Source: JBFWWW01 sp050245975
GTDB taxonomy: Bacteria; Pseudomonadota; Alphaproteobacteria; Rhizobiales; Hyphomicrobiaceae
Length of the DNA stretch: 8,305 nucleotides
NCBI GenBank assembly: GCA_050245975.1
Contig: JBFWWW010000178.1
Location: 1-8,305 of the forward strand
Direction: 5' to 3'
The position numbers and the translations under genes were made by a program. The notes under the pieces are model-generated. The model did not search any database, was not told the DNA's origin, and saw only the letters and a program-made list of their open reading frames with translations. Below are positions 1-5,498 of the stretch, piece by piece; positions within the stretch are counted from its first letter, which is position 1; each line of letters opens with the position of its first letter.

Positions 1-777
1 CCGGCGCTGGCGGAGGCCTCCTCCCTCAAGCGCGAGCATGTCGAGGGCCTCGACATCCTGATCCTGCGCGAGCTGACGGGCGGCACCTACTTCGGGGAGC
101 CGAAGGAGGTCGTGACGCTGGAGAACGGCGAGAAGCGCGCGGTCGATACCACGGTCTACACCACCGGCGAGATCGCCCGCATCGCGCGCGTCGCCTTCGA
201 CCTGGCGCGCAAGCGGCGCAACAAGGTGCATTCGGCCGAGAAGCGCAACGTGATGCGCACCGGCGTGCTGTGGAACGAGGTCGTCACCGCCGTCCATGCC
301 AAGGAAGCCAAGGACGTGACGCTGGAGCACATCCTGGCGGATGCCTGCGCCATGCAGCTCGTACGCAACCCCAAGCAGTTCGACGTCATCGTCTGCGACA
401 ACCTGTTCGGCGACATGTTGTCGGACGAGGCCGCGATGCTGACGGGTTCCATCGGCATGCTGCCGTCGGCCTCACTCGGCGCGCCCGACCCCAAGACGGG
501 CCGCCGCAAGGCGCTTTACGAGCCGGTGCACGGCTCGGCGCCCGACATTGCGGGGCAGGGGCTGGCGAACCCGATCGCCGCCATCGCCAGCGCGGGCATG
601 GCGCTGCGCTACTCGTTCGACATGGCGCGCGAGGCCGATCTCATCGACAAGGCGATCGCCAATGTCCTGGGCCAGGGGCTGAGGACGGCGGACATCATGC
701 AGCCGAACATGCGCCGCGTCGGCACCAGCGAGATGGGCAAGGCCATCGTCGAGGAGATCGCCAAGCTCGCCGGCTGA
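1..777 (+). CDS. leuB: 3-isopropylmalate dehydrogenase, C-terminal 258 residues (5' end cut by the window edge)
   Basis: Third step of leucine synthesis in the cytoplasm: NAD+-dependent oxidation and decarboxylation of 3-isopropylmalate to 2-oxoisocaproate. The frame is open from base 1, so the first ATG/GTG inside is not the start; roughly the first 110 residues are missing. Visible motifs are the LeuB signature RELTGGTYFGEP (fragment residues 23-34) with the catalytic Tyr, the block EKRNVM with the catalytic Lys, the metal-binding Asp cluster in DNLFGDMLSDEAAML, and HGSAPDIAGQGLANP, whose Asp after Pro is the NAD+-selecting residue in this family (NADP+ isocitrate dehydrogenases have Lys there). 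The C-terminus is complete (TGA at 775-777). The RELTGG signature separates it from isocitrate and tartrate dehydrogenases, so the assignment is firm. A hairpin 21 bp downstream suggests that it ends its transcription unit. Confidence 0.95.
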   Translation, partial: PALAEASSLKREHVEGLDILILRELTGGTYFGEPKEVVTLENGEKRAVDTTVYTTGEIARIARVAFDLARKRRNKVHSAEKRNVMRTGVLWNEVVTAVHAKEAKDVTLEHILADACAMQLVRNPKQFDVIVCDNLFGDMLSDEAAMLTGSIGMLPSASLGAPDPKTGRRKALYEPVHGSAPDIAGQGLANPIAAIASAGMALRYSFDMAREADLIDKAIANVLGQGLRTADIMQPNMRRVGTSEMGKAIVEEIAKLAG

Positions 778-797
778 CGCAGCAGGGCAACAGCCAG

Positions 798-824
798 GCC
801 GGTTCCCGCATCCGGGGAACCGGC
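798..824 (+). terminator. Hairpin after leuB, probable terminator
   Basis: A perfect 10-bp inverted repeat (GCCGGTTCCC at 798-807, GGGAACCGGC at 815-824) encloses a 7-base loop. It starts 21 bases after the leuB stop. No T-run follows, so termination might need Rho or only RNA stabilisation; GC-rich genomes often have such T-poor hairpins. A second, weaker stem (GCGCCG 909-914 / CGGCGC 920-925) lies closer to the next gene and could sit in its leader. No convincing -35/-10 pair was found between 825 and 956. Confidence 0.55.
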
Positions 825-956
825 GCGATGCGTTATCTCCTGGATAATCCTGGGCAAAGCCGGACGCGGCAGCGGCGTTGCTCTAGACTCTTGCCCAATC
901 GTTGTTCAGCGCCGCTTTCCGGCGCCATTCCGAGTTGCGGGGCTCAGGCAGGTTCA

Positions 957-2051
957 ATGTCGACAGTGCAGGAGTTGCAGTCCGGTCTTGCCGCGACGGC
1001 GGCGCGCGTCGTCGGCCTCATGCCGGCGTGCGGCAACGAGCAGAGCACGCGCCTCTATCTCGTGCTGCCGATGCTCGGGCTGCTGGGCTATGACGCGTCC
1101 AACCCCTACGAGGTCTATCCGGACCACGCGGCAGCGCCGGTCGGCCTTGAAGGCGGCCACAGCATCGATTTTGCGGTGCTGCAGGGTGGCCAGCCGGTGA
1201 TCGGCGTGGCGTGCGTCCAGGCGCGCGCGGCGCTCGATGGCAAGGAGAACGCGCTGCGCGCCTATTTCAGCGCCGCCAAGAGCGTGCGCGTCGGCATCCT
1301 GACCAACGGCACGGCCTACCGGCTCTATGTCGACGCCGAGCAGCCGGGCGTGATGGACAGCGAGCCGGTGCTCTCCTTCGACCTCGAACTCATCGCGACG
1401 GGCGGCGTGGCGCCCGACGTGCTGGAGACGCTGGCGCTGGTGACGAAGGAGCGCTTCGCGCCGGACGAAATCGCCGAGCAGGCGCACCTCATGCTGGTGC
1501 GCAAGCGGCTGCGCAGCGCCGTGCTCTCCGAGGCGCAGGCCCCCTCGGAGGCCCTCTGCCGGGCGCTGCTGGCGCGCATCGGCTTCTCCAACGTGCCGAA
1601 GGCCGCCATCGACCGCCACTACGCGACGCTGGTGAAGGCCGCCATCGAGGAGGCGCTGGTGCTGCCCGTGGCGCAGCGGCTCGGTGCGGAGCCGGCGGCC
1701 GGCAGCGCCATCGCGTCGAGCGAGCGCGAGCTGGCGCTCTTCAACTACATCCGGCGCAGACTTGCCTTCCTCGTCAAGGACGAGGCCCTGTTTGCCGCCA
1801 TCGAGCGGGTCGACTTCCAGGTCTCGCTCGGGCGCGTGACGGTCTTCGTCGATGATCCCAAGTCCGGCGTGCTGTTCGAGCTGGTGCGCGGCGGGGACGG
1901 GCGGGACGAGTTCGTCTTCCCTGATCCGGCAGGCGCCACGCGCATCGGCAATGTGGCGGACATCGACGCGGCGCTGGCGGCGGCCTTCGCGGCGCGCGTG
2001 CGGGATCTGGCGCCGCAAGACGGCTTGCCGCGCGTGGCCAGAACTGCATAG
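957..2051 (+). CDS. Stand-alone HsdR N-terminal-domain-like protein with degenerate nuclease site
   Basis: A 364-residue protein resembling the N-terminal domain of type I restriction R subunits when it occurs as a separate protein (HSDR_N / COG4748 group). Family landmarks in order: NEQSTRLYLVLPMLGLLGYD (residues 27-46) with the conserved Glu at 28, SIDFAVLQGGQPVIGVACVQ (69-88), and RAYFSAAKSVRVGILTNGTAYRLYVD (101-126, the helix-strand block that follows the nuclease core). Next come a helical segment (about 165-235) and a C-terminal beta-rich region (about 255-345). In active relatives the core reads D...(I/L)ECK. Here Asp71 is kept, but the Glu position is Ala85 and the Lys position is Val87, so cleavage activity is doubtful. 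No helicase domain and no hsdM or hsdS neighbours are present. The frame is open well upstream, back into leuB, but conserved sequence starts at the ATG at 957; the ribosome site there (AGG at 950-952) is weak. Function unknown; it might bind DNA or nucleotides without cutting. Confidence 0.8.
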   Translation: MSTVQELQSGLAATAARVVGLMPACGNEQSTRLYLVLPMLGLLGYDASNPYEVYPDHAAAPVGLEGGHSIDFAVLQGGQPVIGVACVQARAALDGKENALRAYFSAAKSVRVGILTNGTAYRLYVDAEQPGVMDSEPVLSFDLELIATGGVAPDVLETLALVTKERFAPDEIAEQAHLMLVRKRLRSAVLSEAQAPSEALCRALLARIGFSNVPKAAIDRHYATLVKAAIEEALVLPVAQRLGAEPAAGSAIASSERELALFNYIRRRLAFLVKDEALFAAIERVDFQVSLGRVTVFVDDPKSGVLFELVRGGDGRDEFVFPDPAGATRIGNVADIDAALAAAFAARVRDLAPQDGLPRVARTA

Positions 2052-2086
2052 TATCCGGCAGCCCGGAACAAAACAGATGGCTGCGC

Positions 2087-2617
2087 GTGCCCGCTTCTGC
2101 TTCCCGACATTGGTCCGATGATGTCCTGCGCGAGATGAAGGCGCGCAACATCTCGCTCGTCTGCACGGTTCCCGACGGCGGGCTGACGCAGCTGCTCAAG
2201 CTGATCGAGGCCGACAAGGACATGCGCCTCGTCACGCTGACGACGGAGGAGGAAGGCATCGGCATCGCCACCGGGAGCTGGCTTGGCGGCCGGCCGGCGA
2301 TGATCGCCATGCAGTCGTCCGGCGTCGGCAACTGCATCAACGCGCTCGGCCTCGCGACGGCGTTTCGCGCGCCGTGCCTGATGCTGGTCACCATGCGGGG
2401 CCAGTGGGGCGAGTTCAATCCGTGGCAGGTGTCGATGGGACAGGCCGTGAAACCGGCGCTGGAGTCCGTCGGCGTCAAATGTTTCCCCGTCGATACGGCA
2501 GCGGAGATCGGCGAGACGTTCGTGGCCGCCGCCGACATCGCCTTCAATGGCCGGCTCAGTGCGGCAGTCCTCATCAGCCAGCGGGTGATCGGCGCGAAGG
2601 GGTTTGGCGTGAAATGA
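2087..2617 (+). CDS. ThDP-dependent 2-oxoacid decarboxylase, alpha subunit (sulfopyruvate/phosphonopyruvate decarboxylase-like)
   Basis: A 176-residue protein equal to the pyrimidine-binding (PYR) domain of thiamine-diphosphate enzymes, encoded separately from its PP domain as in archaeal sulfopyruvate decarboxylase ComD/ComE. VCTVPDGGLTQLLKLIEAD (residues 25-43) is the first strand-helix unit. TTEEEGIGIATGSWLGGRPA (52-71) carries the conserved Glu (E54 by alignment) that activates the cofactor's aminopyrimidine ring, followed by the family block MQSSGVGNCINAL (75-87). It should pair with the next gene product to make active sites at subunit interfaces. The start is taken as GTG 2087 because the first helix (WSDDVLREM) is needed and no upstream ATG or GTG is in frame; no good ribosome site precedes it. 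The stop overlaps the beta start by ATGA. The decarboxylated substrate is not known: no Xsc, sulfolactate dehydrogenase or PEP mutase gene lies nearby. Confidence 0.85.
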   Translation: MPASASRHWSDDVLREMKARNISLVCTVPDGGLTQLLKLIEADKDMRLVTLTTEEEGIGIATGSWLGGRPAMIAMQSSGVGNCINALGLATAFRAPCLMLVTMRGQWGEFNPWQVSMGQAVKPALESVGVKCFPVDTAAEIGETFVAAADIAFNGRLSAAVLISQRVIGAKGFGVK

Positions 2618-3204
2618 GCGCAGGAGCCAACAAGATCGCGCGCCGGCCGTTCGTCGCCGACCTGCTGTCGCGGCGCAACGGCACGCTGGTGGTGCCCGGC
2701 CTCGGCAGCCCGACCTGGGACTGCTTCGCGTCGGGCGACAGCGCCGACTATCTCTACTCATGGGGCGGCATGGGGCTTGCCGTGCCGACCGCGCTCGGCA
2801 TCGCGCTGGCGCAGCCCAAGCGGCGCGTGCTGGCGCTGACCGGCGACGGCGAGATGCTGATGGGGATCGGCTCGCTGGGCGTGGTGGCCGACCAGGCGCC
2901 GAAGAACCTCGCGATCCTCGTGCTCGACAACGAGAGGTTCTCCGAGACCGGACGCCAGCGCGGCCTGACGTCCGGCCGCGTGGACATCGCGGCTGTCGCC
3001 AGGGGATTTGGCATCGCGCACACGCTGCAGGTGACGGACACCGGGCAGATGGCGGAGCTGGCCGATCTGCTGTTCAAGACGCCTGGGCCGTGTCTGGCGG
3101 TCGCCAAGATCGCCATCACGGAGGACCCGTGGCGGCTGCCGGAGAAGGACGGAAGCGCGATCGCGCGCCGGTTCCGGATCGGACTGGGGTTGGAGCAGGC
3201 CTAG
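2614..3204 (+). CDS. ThDP-dependent 2-oxoacid decarboxylase, beta subunit (ComE-like)
   Basis: A 196-residue protein equal to the pyrophosphate-binding (PP) domain of ThDP enzymes and the partner of the alpha subunit encoded just upstream. The cofactor motif is intact: LTGDGEMLM (residues 75-83, GDG at 77-79) and, 25 residues on, DN at 105-106 followed by ERFSETG, which together bind Mg2+ and the diphosphate. GGMGLAVPTALGIALAQP (51-68) is the standard helix before the motif in the ComE / phosphonopyruvate decarboxylase family. The ATG at 2614 shares bases with the alpha stop (ATGA), and GAAGGGG at 2596-2602 can serve as ribosome site; this predicts translational coupling and 1:1 production. 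The product of a decarboxylase of this type would be an aldehyde, but no aldehyde dehydrogenase is in the window. Sulfopyruvate, phosphonopyruvate or another 2-oxoacid are all possible substrates. Confidence 0.86.
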   Translation: MSAGANKIARRPFVADLLSRRNGTLVVPGLGSPTWDCFASGDSADYLYSWGGMGLAVPTALGIALAQPKRRVLALTGDGEMLMGIGSLGVVADQAPKNLAILVLDNERFSETGRQRGLTSGRVDIAAVARGFGIAHTLQVTDTGQMAELADLLFKTPGPCLAVAKIAITEDPWRLPEKDGSAIARRFRIGLGLEQA

Positions 3205-3240
3205 CCGCGGCGCGGCCGGCGATGTTCAGGGAGCACGCGC

Positions 3241-4413
3241 ATGGCCGGGGCATCGAGCGCAGAAACGGCAATCACGGACTGGCTGGCGACGCAGAAGGAC
3301 GCCATGACGGCGCTGCTCGCCGATGTCGTCAATATCGACAGCGGCAGCTACGACAAGGCCGGCGTCGATGCGGTGGGCGCGCGCTTCATCCGGTTCTTCG
3401 AGGAGAACGGCCTGCTGGCCAGATCCGAGCCGCACGAGCAGTTCGGCAACGCCATCCACATCCGGCTCGACGATACGCGACCCAACGAGCGTCCCATCGT
3501 GCTGATGGGTCACCGCGATACGGTCTTTCCCAAGGGCGAGGCGGGTCGTCGCCCGTTCCGGATCGAGGGCGGCCGTGCCTACGGACCCGGCGTGGCCGAC
3601 ATGAAGGCCGGGCTCGTGATGAACGCGTTCGTGCTGGCGGCATTCAAACGGTTCGGCGGCGCGCCCGCGCCGCTCGCGGGCCTCATTACCAGCGACGAGG
3701 AGATCGCCTCGCCATCCTCCCGCCCCGTCATCGAGCGCGTGGCGCGGGCCGCGCGCTGCGTGTTCAATGCCGAGCCGGGGCGCGCGAACGGCAATATCGT
3801 CACGGGCCGCAAGGGCGGCGTGTTCATGCGCTTCGAGGTCTTCGGCAAGGCGGCGCACTCCGGCGGCGCCTTCGAGCACGGCATCAGCGCCATCGGCGAG
3901 ATCGCGCACAAGATCGTCGCCATGCACAAGGTGACGGGCATCGGCCGCGGCGTGACGGTGAACGTCGGCCTCGTCAAGGGCGGCCAGTCGGTGAACACAA
4001 CCGCGCCGCACGCGGACGGCCAGATCGACCTGCGCTATGTCGTGCCCGAGGATCGCGGGCGCGCGCTGGCGGCCCTGCAGGAGATCATCGATCACGCGAC
4101 GGTGCCGGGCACGACCGCGAAGCTCGAGATCGCCGGCGAGTTCCTGCCCCTGACGACGACGCCGGCGGCCGAGGAGCTGTTCTCGACGTATCAGGCTGCG
4201 GCGTCGGATGCCGGTCTCAAGGTCGCCGGGGAGTTCTCCGGCGGGTGCGCGGATTCGGGGTTCACCGCCGCGGTGGGCTGCCCGACGCTCTGCTCGGTGG
4301 GGCCGGTGGGCGGAGGCGCGCACACGGCCGAGGAGTACCTGGAAATCGACTCCATCGTTCCGCGCGCGCAAGCGCTGGCGCTGGCAATCCTCAGGCTGCC
4401 GCCGGCCGCCTGA
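3241..4413 (+). CDS. M20 family zinc metallopeptidase, glutamate carboxypeptidase (CPG2)-like
   Basis: A 390-residue, two-domain dizinc hydrolase of full family length. The metal and catalytic set is complete: H91 and D93 in MGHRDTVFPKG, bridging D120 in GPGVADMKAG, catalytic E153 and ligand E154 in TSDEEIASPSSR, E178 in FNAEPG, and H361 in GGGAHTAEEYLEIDS. H206 in GKAAHSGGAFEHG lies in the dimerisation domain (about 190-300) and corresponds to the His that completes the partner's active site in CPG2. It has no signal peptide, so it is probably cytoplasmic, unlike CPG2 itself. AGGGAG at 3228-3233 is a good ribosome site 7 bases before the ATG. It follows the decarboxylase pair by 36 bp and is likely co-transcribed with it. 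M20 enzymes split peptide, N-acyl or carbamoyl bonds, and the exact substrate cannot be told here. The stop is only 18 bp from that of the convergent deacetylase gene, with no clear terminator between. Confidence 0.9.
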   Translation: MAGASSAETAITDWLATQKDAMTALLADVVNIDSGSYDKAGVDAVGARFIRFFEENGLLARSEPHEQFGNAIHIRLDDTRPNERPIVLMGHRDTVFPKGEAGRRPFRIEGGRAYGPGVADMKAGLVMNAFVLAAFKRFGGAPAPLAGLITSDEEIASPSSRPVIERVARAARCVFNAEPGRANGNIVTGRKGGVFMRFEVFGKAAHSGGAFEHGISAIGEIAHKIVAMHKVTGIGRGVTVNVGLVKGGQSVNTTAPHADGQIDLRYVVPEDRGRALAALQEIIDHATVPGTTAKLEIAGEFLPLTTTPAAEELFSTYQAAASDAGLKVAGEFSGGCADSGFTAAVGCPTLCSVGPVGGGAHTAEEYLEIDSIVPRAQALALAILRLPPAA

Positions 4414-4431
4414 ACCGATGCTGGCCCGGGA

Positions 4432-5310
4432 TTACCAGGAGACCGTGCGCACGTAGCGGCGATGGGCGCGCGTGTGGCGCACGCCTGCCCTGCGGACGCT
4501 CGCGTGCGATTTCGATGCCTCGGGCGGCGGCTGATAGGCCACCAGCGTTTCGACCGGCGTCTTCGCCGTCATGTGCACGACCTTGTAGCCGTGCGCCTTG
4601 AGCTCGGCGAGCAGCACCGGAACGGCCGCCGCGGTCGAAGCGTGGATGTCGTGCAGCAGGATGATGCCGCGGCCACGCTGCGCCAGCCCGGCCATGACGC
4701 GGCGCACGACCGACTTCACGTTGCGATAGCGCCAGTCGAGGGAATCAACGTCGATGGCGAACTGGCCGATGTTGCGCGAGCGCAGGTAGGAGACGATGGC
4801 GTTCGGCTCGCTGAGGTAGGGATAGCGGAAGAACGGGGCGATCGGCTGGCCGGCCGCCTTCTCGGCCATCGTGAAGGCCTCCTCGACCTGCGCCTTGGCA
4901 CGGTCGCTCGACAGCCGCTTCAGGTTGGGGTGCGACCACGTGTGCGTGCCGACCGTGTGACCCTGGGCGACCTCCTCCTTGAGGACCTCGGGATGGGCGC
5001 GGACCATGGAACCGACGACAAAGAACGTCGCTTTCGTGCACTGCTCGGCCAGGGCCGCCAGAATCGGACGCGTGGTTGCGGGCGACGGGCCGTCGTCGAA
5101 GGTCAGCACGACCTCGCCGGGCGCCAGGAAGTCCTTGCGGCCGAAGGGCTCGCCGAACGCCGGGCCGCCCGTCGTGTCGATCTCGGCCACGCGCGAGACC
5201 CCGAGCTTGTCAGGGCCGCACGCCGGCTCGGCGCGGGCGGGAGAGGACGCGGCGGCGAGCGCGATGGCAAGGGCGGCCACGACGCTTGCCGAAGTTAAAG
5301 CGGTACGCAT
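4432..5310 (-). CDS. Secreted polysaccharide deacetylase (carbohydrate esterase family 4)
   Basis: A 292-residue exported metal-dependent deacetylase of the NodB-homology type, removing acetyl groups from N-acetylglucosamine-containing glycans such as peptidoglycan or an exopolysaccharide. A signal peptide is clear: MRTALT, a hydrophobic stretch (residues about 7-22), and an A-R-A cleavage site at 25-27. The NodB motifs are in order: TFDDGP (70-75; D72 catalytic base, D73 metal), HTWSH (H123, H127 metal ligands), RYPY (162-165), DVDSLDW (187-193), and ILLHDIH (217-223; H220). All catalytic residues are present. The tail (about 268-292) is unusually rich in Arg and His and might bind anionic polymer or nucleic acid. 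The frame is open upstream to 5508, but the start at 5310 is set by the signal peptide and by AGGGGG four bases before the ATG. The gene is single, convergent with the peptidase gene and divergent from the transporter gene. Confidence 0.92.
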   Translation of the reverse strand: MRTALTSASVVAALAIALAAASSPARAEPACGPDKLGVSRVAEIDTTGGPAFGEPFGRKDFLAPGEVVLTFDDGPSPATTRPILAALAEQCTKATFFVVGSMVRAHPEVLKEEVAQGHTVGTHTWSHPNLKRLSSDRAKAQVEEAFTMAEKAAGQPIAPFFRYPYLSEPNAIVSYLRSRNIGQFAIDVDSLDWRYRNVKSVVRRVMAGLAQRGRGIILLHDIHASTAAAVPVLLAELKAHGYKVVHMTAKTPVETLVAYQPPPEASKSHASVRRAGVRHTRAHRRYVRTVSW

Positions 5311-5314
5311 GTGT

Positions 5315-5320
5315 CCCCCT
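5315..5320 (-). promoter_or_regulatory. Ribosome binding site of the deacetylase gene
   Basis: AGGGGG on the minus strand, followed by ACAC and the ATG at 5310-5308. It decides the start in favour of the signal-peptide Met over in-frame upstream ATGs. Confidence 0.7.
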
Positions 5321-5322
5321 GG

Positions 5323-5353
5323 AAAAAACCGTCCGGCCAGCTGCATCCGGCCG
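5323..5353 (-). terminator. Attenuator-like hairpin plus T-run in the deacetylase leader
   Basis: Reading the minus strand, CGGCCGG (5353-5347) can pair with CTGGCCG (5340-5334), with one G-U pair, around the loop ATGCAG. ACGG or GACGG then leads into six T residues (5328-5323). This is the layout of an intrinsic terminator, placed directly before the ribosome site of the deacetylase gene. It could attenuate the gene or block transcription arriving from the right. The stem is short and the T-run starts 4-5 bases after it, so the call is tentative. Confidence 0.35.
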
Positions 5354-5423
5354 AGTAGCCCTGTTTGCGGTCGCTGACAATGATTGACGGCCATCAACCT
5401 GAATTGCCGTTGCCACAGGGGGA

Positions 5424-5445
5424 GGACAGAGTCACTGTCCGGACA
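5424..5445. promoter_or_regulatory. Nested inverted repeats, possible operator
   Basis: GGACAG (5424-5429) and CTGTCC (5435-5440) are inverted around AGTCA. The second arm is also half of a perfect 10-base palindrome TGTCCGGACA (5436-5445), so the GGACA/TGTCC half-site occurs three times in 22 bases. GTCAC also recurs at 5431-5435 and 5455-5459. The block lies about 55-75 bases before the transporter start, a plausible repressor or activator position. No known regulator motif was recognised. Confidence 0.35.
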
Positions 5446-5487
5446 CGGGTGGATGTCACAACGGGACGTGGCGCCGCACCCCTGACC

Positions 5488-5492
5488 GGAGA
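5488..5492 (+). promoter_or_regulatory. Ribosome binding site that favours the GTG start of the transporter gene
   Basis: GGAGA ends directly against ATG 5493, too close to serve it, but is 6 bases before the in-frame GTG 5499. This favours GTG 5499 as the real start over ATG 5493; ATG 5511 would be too far. Confidence 0.55.
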
Positions 5493-5498
5493 ATGCCT

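Larger units (their letters stand above)
5311..5498. promoter_or_regulatory. Divergent control region between deacetylase and transporter genes
   Basis: These 188 bases hold both promoters. For the minus strand, TTGTCA (complement of 5375-5380) has five of six -35 consensus bases, but the hexamer 17 bases on (TACTCG) is a poor -10, so it is only a candidate. On the plus strand TTGACG (5384-5389) looks like a -35 but lacks a -10 at the right spacing. The inverted repeats are listed separately. No small gene is evident. Confidence 0.5.

Noticed and set aside
270..956. Possible long N-terminal extension of the HsdR-like protein
   Set aside because: The frame stays open by chance across leuB and the terminator hairpin; recognisable family sequence begins just after the ATG at 957.
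957..2051. Part of a restriction-modification or defence island
   Set aside because: No methylase, specificity or helicase gene, no mobile element and no composition change nearby; the nuclease residues are lost. A defence role remains speculative.
4414..4431. Bidirectional terminator between the convergent M20 and deacetylase genes
   Set aside because: Only a 4-bp CTGG/CCAG pair and a CCCGGG palindrome are present, with no T-run; too weak to annotate.
2760..4601. A 613-codon plus-strand frame overlapping the decarboxylase beta and M20 genes
   Set aside because: Arg/Gly/Ala-rich shadow frame; the M20 and ThDP motifs are in other frames and complete.
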